Part shown: piece by piece, positions 46,246 through 55,740 of the stretch
Layout of the letters: every line of letters begins with the position of its first letter
Position numbering within the stretch: position 1 is the stretch's first letter
NCBI GenBank assembly: GCA_036520615.1
Contig: DATDJI010000033.1
Location: forward strand, 1-64,000
Source: CAMCXE01 sp036520615
Lineage (GTDB): Bacteria > Pseudomonadota > Gammaproteobacteria > Pseudomonadales > Cellvibrionaceae
Direction: 5' to 3'
Length of the DNA: 64,000 nt
The notes under the pieces: model-generated
Told to the model about the DNA's origin: nothing
What the model saw: only the letters and a program-made list of their open reading frames with translations
The model's database searches: none
Translations under genes and position numbers: made by a program

Positions 46246-47286
46246 TTAGCTCTCTAACACTTTGGCTATGTGTGAAAGCGATAATGTTTCTTTGGCAGCT
46301 CCGATACCAATGGCTTCTCTTGGCATTCCAAAAACCACACAAGAAGCTTCGTCTTGAGCAATCGTTCGCGCGCCAGCCTGACGCATATCCAATAAACCCC
46401 GTGCGCCGTCATCCCCCATTCCCGTCATAATAATTCCTGTAGCGCTGCGCCCCGCCGCAACTGCAGCTGAACGAAACAAAACATCCACTGAAGGACAATG
46501 ACGATTAACCGCTGGGCCGCGAAATACTTTTGCAATATATTGCGCTCCAGAGCGTTGAATTTCTAAATGATGACCGCCTGGCGCAATTAGTACCCGCCCA
46601 GGAATGAGTCGGTCGCCAGAGACAGCTTCTTTTACTTCCACCTGACATAAACTATTAAGCCGCTGCGCAAATGCAGCGGTAAATAATTCAGGCATATGTT
46701 GCACCACTGCAATACCAGGACAAGTGCGCGGTACATTCACCAATATTTGTTCAAGGGCCTGTGTACCGCCAGTAGAAGTCCCAATAACAGTTATACGATC
46801 AGTAGTACTCGCAAGAGTTATTAAATCAGCGGCCGCGCTTAACGCCGCGCTAGGCACACTTTGAATTTCAATTTTATGTCGCGCCAAACGCGCTGTTGCG
46901 GCCCCGCGCACTGTAGTCCATAACAACTGCTTCGCCGTAAGTAAAAAATCTTTTACGCCTAGTTGCGGCTTGGTTATTACATCAAATGCACCTGCAGACA
47001 ATGCTTGGAGTGATAATTCTGTGCCTTTTTCCGCCAGCGAAGAACAGATAATAATAGGTGTAGGGCGCTCCGCCATTATTTTACGTAAGAACGTTAAACC
47101 ATCCATACGAGGCATTTCGATATCGAGCATGATTACGTCAGGCCATTTAACGTGCATCTTTTGCAAAGCCAAAATCGGATCAGCCGCCGCTGCATACACA
47201 TTAATGTCGGGCGCTTCATTAAGCACCTCACGCATTACTTGACGCATAACCGCGGAGTCATCTACAACCAGTACTTCTATGCCCAT
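46246..47286 (-). CDS. cheB: Chemotaxis response regulator protein-glutamate methylesterase
   Basis: 346 residues. REC domain with D55 (VIMLDIEMPRMDG) and C-terminal methylesterase domain with S171 (GTSTGGT), H197 (VQHMP) and D293 (GMGDDGARG) as the catalytic triad. It removes methyl groups from receptor glutamates after phosphorylation by CheA, so adapting the receptors. It ends three bases before the REC-EAL start and follows cheD by four bases. Confidence 0.97.
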   Translation of the reverse strand: MGIEVLVVDDSAVMRQVMREVLNEAPDINVYAAAADPILALQKMHVKWPDVIMLDIEMPRMDGLTFLRKIMAERPTPIIICSSLAEKGTELSLQALSAGAFDVITKPQLGVKDFLLTAKQLLWTTVRGAATARLARHKIEIQSVPSAALSAAADLITLASTTDRITVIGTSTGGTQALEQILVNVPRTCPGIAVVQHMPELFTAAFAQRLNSLCQVEVKEAVSGDRLIPGRVLIAPGGHHLEIQRSGAQYIAKVFRGPAVNRHCPSVDVLFRSAAVAAGRSATGIIMTGMGDDGARGLLDMRQAGARTIAQDEASCVVFGMPREAIGIGAAKETLSLSHIAKVLES

Positions 47287-47289
47287 ACT

Positions 47290-47811
47290 TTAAAGTCTCT
47301 TGGCGTTAATGCTGACAGGGAAGGCATCAGTAATCGGCATGTTGTGGTGTTTAACGACTATAACACCTGAATTTATCGTAAAAGTTAATGTGCGGGATAT
47401 GTTTCCGCCCACATCAACTCGGCTGGCGTGGAGATTTTCTTGTATTAGCCAACGCTGCGCAAAATCGCTGTTTTTTCTGCCGACACCAAAGTGAGAAATC
47501 GTATCGCTTCCGCCATAAACGCCAAATTTAAATTCGCTTAACGGTGCATGTACTAAGAGCGCTTTTTTAATTAGCTCTAGCGCGGTATTAGCATAACGGC
47601 CTGCATTAATTTTTTTATCTTTCAACCCACCGGGTAATTTTGGCAAAATAAAATGACACATTCCGCCGATTTTTAATTGCGGATGCCATGCGGTCAGCGA
47701 TACACAAGAGCCAAGCACGGTATATAAACTATGATACCTAGCTCCCACATACCATTCGCCAGGGTGAATATCTAGCCGAACAAAATTTTGCGGTACGCCC
47801 ATAGGGTACAT
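47290..47811 (-). CDS. cheD: Chemoreceptor glutamine deamidase
   Basis: 173 residues with CheD landmarks: catalytic C36 in TVLGSCVSL and H53 in GGMCHFILP, then GRYANTALE and KFGVYGGSD. It deamidates specific receptor glutamines. Start at 47811 or nine bases later. It lies between cheR and cheB. Confidence 0.96.
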   Translation of the reverse strand: MYPMGVPQNFVRLDIHPGEWYVGARYHSLYTVLGSCVSLTAWHPQLKIGGMCHFILPKLPGGLKDKKINAGRYANTALELIKKALLVHAPLSEFKFGVYGGSDTISHFGVGRKNSDFAQRWLIQENLHASRVDVGGNISRTLTFTINSGVIVVKHHNMPITDAFPVSINAKRL

Positions 47812-47816
47812 CCTTA

Positions 47817-48644
47817 TTAGGCAAGCCTGTAAATTGCAGGCTTAACAGGTAAAAACTTATTGGTCACACCGTGCAGACTTTCAGAATGCCCAATAAATAA
47901 AATACCATTTGGCTTTAACGTCTTAGCGACGCGGCTTAATACTTGCTCCTTAGTATCATTTTCAAAATAAATTAAAATATTCCGCAGAAATACCACATCA
48001 AACAATCCCATGTCGCGAGCGATGGGGGAATTTAAGTTCAACGTAAAAAATTCGACCCGTTCACGCAGCTCAGCTACCACTCGGATAAACCCCTCTTGTG
48101 GCCCATTGCCCTTGCGGCAAAAGCGGCGCAAATAATTTTGCGGGATATTTTTAGCACGCAGTTGCGGATAAATACCTATTTTTGCCTGCTCTATTACCTG
48201 ACTGTTTACATCCGAACACAATAAGTCCCAGCTCGCAACACAGCGCTCGGCCAATAACATGGCAATACTATAAGGCTCCTCCCCCGTTGATGCAGCTGCA
48301 CTCCAAACTCTAAACATATCGCGCGATTTTATTTGTGGCAAAATATCGTTAGCCAAATAATCAAAATGCTTCTGCTCGCGAAAAAAATATGTCTCATTCG
48401 TAGTGATAAGCTCAAGCGCAAGATTCAATTCATGGCCACCTTTTTTACTCACAATAAAACAGTAATAATCGTGATAGTTATTAAGCTGGTGCGCGCACAG
48501 CCGCTTCCAAAGGCGATTCATTAATAGTGCTTTTTTAGACAAAGGTAAAAATATACCTATTTTATCCAAAATGAGCTTTTGAAATGCGATAAACTCTTGA
48601 TCAGAAGGTAGTATCTGGGCTTTTTCTGGCATCGTATTGTTCAT
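47817..48644 (-). CDS. cheR: Chemotaxis protein methyltransferase
   Basis: About 275 residues. SAM-dependent methyltransferase with N-terminal CheR helices (QEFIAFQKLILDKIGIFLPL), TTNETYFFRE, AAASTGEEPYS (SAM loop), CSDVNSQVIEQAK and FLRNILIYF. It methylates receptor glutamates. ATG 48644 is used here; TTG codons at 48650 and 48656 have a GGAGG site 3 to 9 bases upstream and could be the real start. Confidence 0.95.
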   Translation of the reverse strand: MNNTMPEKAQILPSDQEFIAFQKLILDKIGIFLPLSKKALLMNRLWKRLCAHQLNNYHDYYCFIVSKKGGHELNLALELITTNETYFFREQKHFDYLANDILPQIKSRDMFRVWSAAASTGEEPYSIAMLLAERCVASWDLLCSDVNSQVIEQAKIGIYPQLRAKNIPQNYLRRFCRKGNGPQEGFIRVVAELRERVEFFTLNLNSPIARDMGLFDVVFLRNILIYFENDTKEQVLSRVAKTLKPNGILFIGHSESLHGVTNKFLPVKPAIYRLA

Positions 48645-48900
48645 TATCAAGAGCAATGCCCTCCAATCAAATTCGTAAAGCTTAATTTTTTACAATGAAT
48701 TTCAAGCTTTCTTTTTTAGTTTCCGTGCGGATGGTTCGCGGATGCCAATATTCCAAGCGGCAATTATTTCATCAGTTTACTGCACCGATAAATCTATCTC
48801 AGCAGACTATAGGTTCCACTTAGAAGCGTTGAAATCAATACGAGGCAATGCTGCCAAATAATCACATCTTAAATTTAGCAGAAATCGCCAAAAATCCGCA

Positions 48901-50526
48901 TTAATCAAAACGGCTAAAATGTCTGTCCGCTTCATCATCAAGAGCTACCGCCATTTTTTTATTAGTTGATTTTCGCTCTACTGATCTGTTTTTGCCTACG
49001 CGTGGCCCATAGGCTGATTCGCCAGAACGTTCATTTGCCAGCTTAAAATAGGACATTGCTTCTTGTAAGCGCATTGCCTGCGCCGTCATTTCCTCAGAGG
49101 TAGAACTTAGCTCTTCGGAAGCTGCCGCATTTTGCTGCATGGTTTGGTTAACCTGACCGATAGCCGCATTAATTTGATTTACCCCAGTTGTTTGCTCTGC
49201 TGATGCAGCTGCAATTTCCTGAACTAAATCGGCTGTTTTACGAATAGAAGGCACAATGTCTTGAAGCAATATCCCTGCAAGTTCAGCGCGTTTGACGCTA
49301 TCTGTGGCCAACTGACCTATTTCTTGCGAGGCCACTTGGCTACGCTCCGCAAGTTTTCGCACCTCGGATGCAACCACGGCAAAACCGCGACCATGCTCAC
49401 CGGCACGGCCTGCTTCTATCGCCGCATTTAATGCAAGCAAATTGGTTTGATAAGCAATGTCATCAATAACACCAATGCGTTCAGCAATCTTTTGCATCGC
49501 CATAACAGTTGCCGACACAGCTTCGCCACCACTTACAGCATCGCGTGCAGATTTTTGAGCCATACCATCAGTCACGCTGGCATTTTCATTATTTTGCAAA
49601 ATTGAAGCGGACATCTGCTCCATCGAGGCTGAAGTTTCTTCAACGCTCGCGGCTTGAATGGAAGCACCTTTAGCTAGAGATTGCGCGGTTGCATTAACCT
49701 CTTCAGAAGCAGAGGCGAGCGCATCGGCGGACCCGCGTACGTCACTGATAACCTCCACTAAACGCTCGCTCATATTTTTAATGGCAGCCAACATACTAGA
49801 GCTATCACCGGGTTTTACGGCTACCTGTACGTTTAAATCCCCGCTGGCAATTTTTCCAACAATTGCCATCGCATAGGCAGGCTCTCCACCCAGCTGTTTT
49901 AATAAACTGCGGCCAATTAAAAATCCAATAATAGCTACAGCAAGCAGAGTAATAGAGGCAATAATAATTGAACTCCACATGGCGGTTTGTTTAGTTTTTT
50001 CCGCCTGACTTACACCCTTTTGCCCCATCACAATGTTGTAACTTACATGACTGCTAATGGCTGCTGCGGTATTTTTAGCGATAACAGCCGAGGCATCTAA
50101 CTGTTTACGACCCTCCTCAATTTTATTGCCGCGAAACAATTCAAAAATGTTCGGCAAGGTTTTCATATAGCTATGATAAAGCTCGCGTTCTTCATGAAAC
50201 ATTTTGGAATCTTTCTCATCCGCTAATGTCGTTTCGTATTCTTTTAAAGCAGATACAGCGTCGTCGTTAAAAGAAGCAATTAACTCTTCTAAATTTGCCC
50301 GCCTGTTAGCGTCAGAAGAAAGAGCATAGTTATCTACTTCTACGCGTATCGATAGCATGTAGCGTTGTATATTACCAAGGGCTTTTAGCGCTGGAACCGT
50401 GTTAACGGTACTAAAATTAGCGGCCTCGAAAACCTTATTCATTTGAAATTGTGCAATACCGGCTAGCAGTATGATACCCAACAAAGCCGATAATATTAGC
50501 GCTAGCATCTTTTGAAATACGGTCAT
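48901..50526 (-). CDS. Methyl-accepting chemotaxis protein, 4HB sensor, transmembrane
   Basis: 541 residues. TM1 (8-27), a helical periplasmic sensor domain of about 155 residues (four-helix-bundle type, 4HB_MCP), TM2 (184-206), a HAMP region and a signalling hairpin with the conserved tip DIAYQTNLLALNAAIEAGRA, then GRGFAVVASEVRKLAERS. Glutamine/glutamate-rich methylation helices (AASVEETSASMEQMSAS) are present for CheR, CheB and CheD. No CheR-docking pentapeptide is evident at the C-terminus (ends HFSRFD). Encoded between cheW and cheR. Confidence 0.95.
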   Translation of the reverse strand: MTVFQKMLALILSALLGIILLAGIAQFQMNKVFEAANFSTVNTVPALKALGNIQRYMLSIRVEVDNYALSSDANRRANLEELIASFNDDAVSALKEYETTLADEKDSKMFHEERELYHSYMKTLPNIFELFRGNKIEEGRKQLDASAVIAKNTAAAISSHVSYNIVMGQKGVSQAEKTKQTAMWSSIIIASITLLAVAIIGFLIGRSLLKQLGGEPAYAMAIVGKIASGDLNVQVAVKPGDSSSMLAAIKNMSERLVEVISDVRGSADALASASEEVNATAQSLAKGASIQAASVEETSASMEQMSASILQNNENASVTDGMAQKSARDAVSGGEAVSATVMAMQKIAERIGVIDDIAYQTNLLALNAAIEAGRAGEHGRGFAVVASEVRKLAERSQVASQEIGQLATDSVKRAELAGILLQDIVPSIRKTADLVQEIAAASAEQTTGVNQINAAIGQVNQTMQQNAAASEELSSTSEEMTAQAMRLQEAMSYFKLANERSGESAYGPRVGKNRSVERKSTNKKMAVALDDEADRHFSRFD

Positions 50527-50590
50527 ATCTAAACCCTCTTTATTCCGTCTTGATTAAATATATAATTAAAAACCGCCATTAAACAGTCCG

Positions 50591-51103
50591 CTACTGCATT
50601 TGTGCTTCCACCAAATGAGCCAATTCACGAATTGATAAGGCTTTATTAGCGTCAAGTATCACCACAAATTGCGAATCGAATTTGGCAATACCTTGAATAA
50701 ACTCAGCGCGAATATTAGAACCGAACGAAGGCGCGTCCTCTATATTATCCTCACTTAATTCAATTACCTCACTCACCGCATCGGCCAAAAGGCCAAGTAC
50801 GTGATTTTGATCGCTGCTTGCGAGCTCAACTACGATAATGCAAGTGCGCTTTTGCACATCAATAGGATTGCGGCCTAAGCGAACAGCTAAATCAATAACC
50901 GGCACCACTTCGCCGCGCAAGTTAATAACGCCACGCAAAAAGTTAGGCATTAAAGGCACACTGGTTATGCCGCCATATTCAATAATTTCGCGAGTTTGTG
51001 AAAGCTCTAAAGCGTATTGTTCGTTACCAATACGAAATGTTAAAAATTGTTTTTTTACCGCCACCTGCACAACTGCTTTTTTCTGTTTACTTTGCACGCT
51101 CAT
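50591..51103 (-). CDS. cheW: Chemotaxis coupling protein
   Basis: 170 residues with a CheW fold: FLTFRIGNEQYALELSQTRE, FLRGVINLRGEVVPVIDL and VLGLLADAVSEVI. It bridges receptors and CheA. It lies five bases after cheA. Confidence 0.96.
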   Translation of the reverse strand: MSVQSKQKKAVVQVAVKKQFLTFRIGNEQYALELSQTREIIEYGGITSVPLMPNFLRGVINLRGEVVPVIDLAVRLGRNPIDVQKRTCIIVVELASSDQNHVLGLLADAVSEVIELSEDNIEDAPSFGSNIRAEFIQGIAKFDSQFVVILDANKALSIRELAHLVEAQMQ

Positions 51104-51108
51104 ATTTT

Positions 51109-53337
51109 TTATTCCTGCATTCCGGCAATGGATGAAGTGTTGCGCTCATACTCCTTTAATATTGCAAACTGAATTAATTGCGGCACATCCAAAATAAGTG
51201 CTACGGTACCAGCACCTAGCAAACTGGACCCACCAATGCCTTTTAGTGCATGAAATATCGGTCCCATTGGCTTCACTACCGTTTGAGTTTCACCGTATAA
51301 ATAATCCACAACAATACCGGCCCGTTTTTCACCAAATTGCACTACCACCAATTTTTCGCGTGTGTTTTGCTGTTTTTCTAGCTGAAATAGTTCTTGTAAA
51401 CGAATGAACGGGACTTGTTCTCCTCGTAAATCGACGCAGTTTTGCTCCTGGCTGCGGCTAAAGGTATTTAAATCAATACATTCTAAAATGGTATTCCTGG
51501 GAATAATAAAATCTATATTTCCGGCCGCCACGTGGAAACCGTCAATGATGGCAAGTGTAAGCGGTAAAAATATGCGCATACTGGTGCCGACACCCAGTTC
51601 CGTTTCGATTTCGATTGTCCCGCGCAAAGATTCAATATTGCGCTTTACAACGTCCATCCCTACGCCTCGCCCCGACAAATTAGTGATTTTTTCTGCCGTG
51701 GATAAGCCGGGATGGAAAATAAGCTGACACAGATCTTGTTGACTAATTTGTGAATCTTCATCCAGCAAGCCGTTATTGATCGCTTTTTTACGAATTCGCT
51801 CCAGATCTAAACCGCCTCCATCATCGGAAATTTCAATTACAATATTGCCTGCCCCATGGCTTGCTTTTAATGTAATAGTGCCAGCATCTGATTTATTACG
51901 TGCACGCCGCACACCGATTGATTCGATTCCATGATCAATAGCGTTGCGGACGATATGCATAAGCGGGTCATTAAGCTTTTCTACCATAGCCCTATCTAAT
52001 TCAGTTTCCGCACCTTGAATTTCTAGCTCAATTTCCTTTCCAAGCTCTTTTGCGGTGTCCCGTACAACGCGCTTAAAACGTAAAAAAGTATCGCCGATAG
52101 CCACCATGCGCAGTGTCAACGCCGCATCGCGAATTTGCTCGGTAAAATTACCTATAGAAGTTACCGCTTCGTTTAATTGACTATTGCCAATTTGAGATGC
52201 CAGTAAATCCACACGCTGACGATTGGTAACCAACTCACCAATTAAGTTAATCAATTTGTCCAAACGCTCTGCTTCGACACGAATATAACGCTGCTCTGGA
52301 AGCGATGTGCGGCTTTCAGGTACAGCCGATTGCTGTCTGCTAAGAGCCGCATTTATGACTTCCGGCGCAGTTGCATCCGCATTAACTAAAATATCGCCAA
52401 GCAATGCCACCGGCGCTTGTTCTTTAGCCTGTTGTTTTTGAGTATCAATTGCAAATTCTAAATCCTCGACAGAGATAGCATGCGTAGAAACTAAAATTTC
52501 ACCCAAGCGTTGATTGCTTTTTGGCAGTGACTTGATAAGATCGCTCAGCGCGGCAGTATCGCTGCGAGGAGGAATAATTTTGATTAAGGATTCTTCGCGT
52601 ACAAACACAAATGCCTGCTCAATCTCTTCAAGCGAAGTATTACTGCAAAAATAAATATCGAATTTTAAATAAAGCGTCTCCGGATCAAAATCCTCAGCGC
52701 TAGGAAAGCTGTCCGTATATGTATTTATTCTTGTTATTTCTCCAAACGTGTTTAAAAACCGCAAAATGGATAAAGGATCCATTCCGTTGCGCAACAAATC
52801 CGCACCAAAATGTACTGATATTAACCACAGATCCTGAGCTAAGTCGCTTTGTGATACGGACTTTAAAGAATGGTTTTGACCAGAGACCTCTGCAACAGCT
52901 GTGTTTTGCAACGAGCTCGTAGAATTAATATCGCTTGAGTTATTACCCTCCAATACCCATGGTCCAAGTGAGCTTATAAGACGTTCGCTTTTAGCCAAAC
53001 AGTCAGCATCCCCTGTAATATTTTTTTTCGCATTATTAACCAAGCTTGCGATATGATCTCGGCAAGACAATAAAATACTGAGTAGTTCATTAGCGATAAT
53101 TAATTTTCCATCGCGAGCCATATCGAGTACATTTTCGACGACATGGGTAAAACCTACGATTTCCACAAGGCCAAACATTCCGGCCGATCCCTTAATGGTA
53201 TGTACTGCGCGAAATAATTCATTAATGATTTCTGAATTCTGATAGCCTTCGTCCATGTGCAATAAGGATGCTTCCATTGAGGTCAGCAGTTCATCGGCTT
53301 CGGAAAAAAATGTTTGTAAAAAGCGGTCGGTATCCAT
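51109..53337 (-). CDS. cheA: Chemotaxis sensor histidine kinase
   Basis: 742 residues. An Hpt domain with H46 (FRAVHTIKGSAGMFG), a CheA P2-like and helical dimerisation region (RIRVEAERLDKLINLIGELV, starting near 340), an HATPase domain with N-box DPLMHIVRNAIDHGIE and G-boxes (EISDDGGGL, GRGVGMD), and a C-terminal CheW-like domain (LPLTLAIIDGFHVA). It autophosphorylates, then donates to CheY, CheB and probably the REC-EAL protein. The long region between Hpt and dimerisation (residues 140-330, with a repeated SVEDLEFAI/APEVINAAL-like piece) is unusual. Confidence 0.97.
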   Translation of the reverse strand: MDTDRFLQTFFSEADELLTSMEASLLHMDEGYQNSEIINELFRAVHTIKGSAGMFGLVEIVGFTHVVENVLDMARDGKLIIANELLSILLSCRDHIASLVNNAKKNITGDADCLAKSERLISSLGPWVLEGNNSSDINSTSSLQNTAVAEVSGQNHSLKSVSQSDLAQDLWLISVHFGADLLRNGMDPLSILRFLNTFGEITRINTYTDSFPSAEDFDPETLYLKFDIYFCSNTSLEEIEQAFVFVREESLIKIIPPRSDTAALSDLIKSLPKSNQRLGEILVSTHAISVEDLEFAIDTQKQQAKEQAPVALLGDILVNADATAPEVINAALSRQQSAVPESRTSLPEQRYIRVEAERLDKLINLIGELVTNRQRVDLLASQIGNSQLNEAVTSIGNFTEQIRDAALTLRMVAIGDTFLRFKRVVRDTAKELGKEIELEIQGAETELDRAMVEKLNDPLMHIVRNAIDHGIESIGVRRARNKSDAGTITLKASHGAGNIVIEISDDGGGLDLERIRKKAINNGLLDEDSQISQQDLCQLIFHPGLSTAEKITNLSGRGVGMDVVKRNIESLRGTIEIETELGVGTSMRIFLPLTLAIIDGFHVAAGNIDFIIPRNTILECIDLNTFSRSQEQNCVDLRGEQVPFIRLQELFQLEKQQNTREKLVVVQFGEKRAGIVVDYLYGETQTVVKPMGPIFHALKGIGGSSLLGAGTVALILDVPQLIQFAILKEYERNTSSIAGMQE

Positions 53338-53338
53338 T

Positions 53339-53644
53339 TCACTTTTCCAAAATAAACTGGTCGGCTACACCGAATATTTTAAACACATTATCAACATGAT
53401 CATTGCTAGTCTTAACATAAAGCCGCTTATTACTGTCTGCCATACTATGTTTTGCAAACAAGAGCAGTTGCAATCCTGCAGTATCTAATTTACTCACATC
53501 TCTCAAATCAAGCGCTACCGTCTCTATAGCATCATCAAGATTATTAAGAATGTCATTTTTAGTAGTTGCAACTGTGTAAATTGTTAGTTCGCCACTACAA
53601 GCTAAAATTTGCAGCGTTTTGTGTTTTTTCCTAGATATTTTCAT
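53339..53644 (-). CDS. STAS-domain protein of the chemotaxis operon
   Basis: About 101 residues from ATG 53644 (GGAG 9 bases upstream; a TTG start 27 bases earlier is also open). It is an anti-anti-sigma-type STAS fold (LDLRDVSKLDTAGLQLLLFA). The usual phosphorylated Ser of such proteins is replaced by Thr (DTAG). It lies directly upstream of cheA by one base and downstream of cheY by about 100 bases, so it is co-transcribed. Its partner is unknown; it could serve as a scaffold or switch. Confidence 0.82.
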   Translation of the reverse strand: MKISRKKHKTLQILACSGELTIYTVATTKNDILNNLDDAIETVALDLRDVSKLDTAGLQLLLFAKHSMADSNKRLYVKTSNDHVDNVFKIFGVADQFILEK

Positions 53645-53743
53645 AACCTCATACTCCGACGGAGTGAGCAAGTGTTATTAATTACAGTCCTGCTATTGAC
53701 GTTCGATATGCTTATCCAGATAAATTCGCGCATTTGTAATGCT

Positions 53744-54109
53744 CTACATAATCAGCATTGATACAGCTTGCAACAATTGTTCGGATCTAAAAGGCTTGAC
53801 AATCCAGGCTTTGGCACCTGCATCTTTACCCTCTTGTTTTTTTGCATCAGCTCCTTCAGTTGTTAGCATAATTACTGGCATAAATTTATAGCTTGGATTT
53901 TTTTTCATTTCTTTCACAAAGCTAATTCCATCCATATTCGGCATATTCACGTCGGAAATAATCAGATGTATTTTTTGGCCATTCAACTGTTTTAATCCCT
54001 CTTTACCGTCTGCAGCCTCAATCACACTGTAACCGGCTCCACGCAGGGCGATGCTTACCAACTGTCTGACACTTGCAGAATCGTCAATAATTAATATTAC
54101 TTTCGACAT
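53744..54109 (-). CDS. cheY: CheY-type single-domain response regulator
   Basis: 121 residues with acidic pocket D9-D10, phosphoacceptor D53 (IISDVNMPNMDG), T in IMLTTEG and K in WIVKPF. No output domain. It should carry the signal from CheA to the motor or other target. It lies nine bases after the upstream mcp gene. Confidence 0.95.
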   Translation of the reverse strand: MSKVILIIDDSASVRQLVSIALRGAGYSVIEAADGKEGLKQLNGQKIHLIISDVNMPNMDGISFVKEMKKNPSYKFMPVIMLTTEGADAKKQEGKDAGAKAWIVKPFRSEQLLQAVSMLIM

Positions 54110-54118
54110 ACTTCGTTC

Positions 54119-55363
54119 CTAAAAAAAAGTCACTTCTGAACCAGAGAATTTTTGGCTATTAGTTTTGTTGAGGTGAACAGCAGCTTGCTCAAGTGTTGTA
54201 TAGGTTTTGTTAAGTTCCCGCATCCAATCCTCTGGGCTAACCGATTCGATCTTAGTACCGCTATTTAGACTTACTTTTTGTTTCTCAACGAAATCGCTAA
54301 ATTTATGAATATCGTTAATTACATGCCCAAGCATTTGACTTACGCGGTCTTGAAATTGAAGGCTTACCAATACTTCACCAATATCGGCTTGAACTTGAGT
54401 ACTTTCGCGCTCAAGTTGCTGGGCCGAATTTAAAATTCCAACACCCGATTGCTGGAATCTAGCAAGCACTTCACAAATAGAAGCTTCTGATTCGCCCATG
54501 CGTCTATCGTCTTCGTGAGCGTAGATAGTCGTACGTTCCAACGTTTTTTGCAGAGCGCAGTTGGCTTGCTCAATACGTTTGCCAATTCGCGAACCGGTTT
54601 CACCGGAACGGCTCGATAAAGTGCGCACCTCATCAGCCACTACCGCAAACCCGCGTCCATATTCTCCCGCTCGTGCGGCTTCGATAGCGGCATTAAGCGC
54701 CAGTAAATTGGTTTGTGATGCGATAGCTGCGACCTCAGCGCCCATTGTGCTCAACTCAGCCGTGATTTTAGATAATTCGATAATTTCAGCTAATAGCTCG
54801 TCCCGCTGGCCCATTGCATGTCGTAAGGTTTTTACTAATTGGTTTAACGCCATATCTGCAAATTCGATCACTCCATGGATACCGCTTTCGCTGCTCATAC
54901 CGCTTGCCGTCGATTTAGAAGCAGCCACGGAATTTTGCAATCGATCATAGATGCCAGAAAAGCGAGCAGTTAATTCAGTAATACTTTGATCGACCTGAGT
55001 TTTTGCTAAATCCGTTTGGCGCTGCCATACCGGCAACACCTCTTTCATCAATTGATGGTAATTAAGCGTAAGCATCGAAAGGTTATCGAATTCCATAGAT
55101 TTGGTGTTCGACACCGGCGATGTTGCCAAACCTTTTAAGCAGAAGCGTTTAAATTGATTGCTGCAATAAAAGCCGCTAACCGTAGCAAGTACAATTAACG
55201 ATAAGAGCGCTGTTTGTATGACTATGGAAACTGACAGAAGCAATGCCGAATAAGCGGCTATTATCGCGAGAACTGCACTTGAAGCCACCAGTGCCAAATA
55301 GGCCGTCTTATAAGTTCTTAAAAAATCGTCTTGGACAGACTCATTTGTTTTAAAGGATGTCAT
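54119..55363 (-). CDS. Membrane-anchored chemoreceptor without a periplasmic sensor domain
   Basis: 414 residues. Two adjacent membrane helices (about 21-40 and 44-65) form a hairpin, with no sizeable periplasmic loop, so sensing would be cytosolic or within the membrane. The C-terminal part has the MCP tip (IASQTNLLALNAAIEAARA, then GRGFAVVADEVRTLSSRS). It has fewer heptads than the second receptor (short class) and no obvious methylation pentapeptide. First gene of the operon. Confidence 0.9.
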   Translation of the reverse strand: MTSFKTNESVQDDFLRTYKTAYLALVASSAVLAIIAAYSALLLSVSIVIQTALLSLIVLATVSGFYCSNQFKRFCLKGLATSPVSNTKSMEFDNLSMLTLNYHQLMKEVLPVWQRQTDLAKTQVDQSITELTARFSGIYDRLQNSVAASKSTASGMSSESGIHGVIEFADMALNQLVKTLRHAMGQRDELLAEIIELSKITAELSTMGAEVAAIASQTNLLALNAAIEAARAGEYGRGFAVVADEVRTLSSRSGETGSRIGKRIEQANCALQKTLERTTIYAHEDDRRMGESEASICEVLARFQQSGVGILNSAQQLERESTQVQADIGEVLVSLQFQDRVSQMLGHVINDIHKFSDFVEKQKVSLNSGTKIESVSPEDWMRELNKTYTTLEQAAVHLNKTNSQKFSGSEVTFF

Positions 55364-55403
55364 GGTTGAGTCTATATTCCCTTTGTATGCGTTGTAAGAT
55401 TGT

Positions 55404-55427
55404 CTTATTCCGAATGCACGGAATAAG
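55404..55427. promoter_or_regulatory. Perfect palindrome upstream of the chemotaxis operon, candidate operator
   Basis: CTTATTCCG-AATGCA-CGGAATAAG: 9-base perfect arms and a 6-base spacer, about 40 bases before the first start codon. The symmetry fits binding of a dimeric regulator; an RNA hairpin is also possible. Confidence 0.5.
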
Positions 55428-55740
55428 TTACTTACTGCATTGATTGACGGGCGATAGTTGCAATTCGGGAAGATACAGGTAGTACCGCGCTACTCATTTA
55501 CCTCTTTAGATCCCTACTGCAAAGGTATAGTGCTCTGAGCTGCTTCTGTCAAAATACCCGGGACTAAAATGAGGATTAAATCTACAGAATAAAACAACGA
55601 ATAGGAGATGTTCAGTTCTCACCGAAATAGCCAGTAGCTCTTTTGCTTATATTTCTATATATGCAGCAGCGTAGAGGGAAATTTTTATGCTACAAGGCAG
55701 GAGCCGATGTTCCAACATGGGGCATCACTTAATTCATAGG
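55428..55740. other. Intergenic region, no gene seen
   Basis: Upstream of the chemotaxis operon and the decayed ankyrin-like gene. No open frame or RNA feature was recognised. Confidence 0.4.

Noticed and set aside
53339..53671. TTG start for the STAS gene
   Set aside because: ATG at 53644 has a GGAG nine bases upstream and begins at the usual domain edge.
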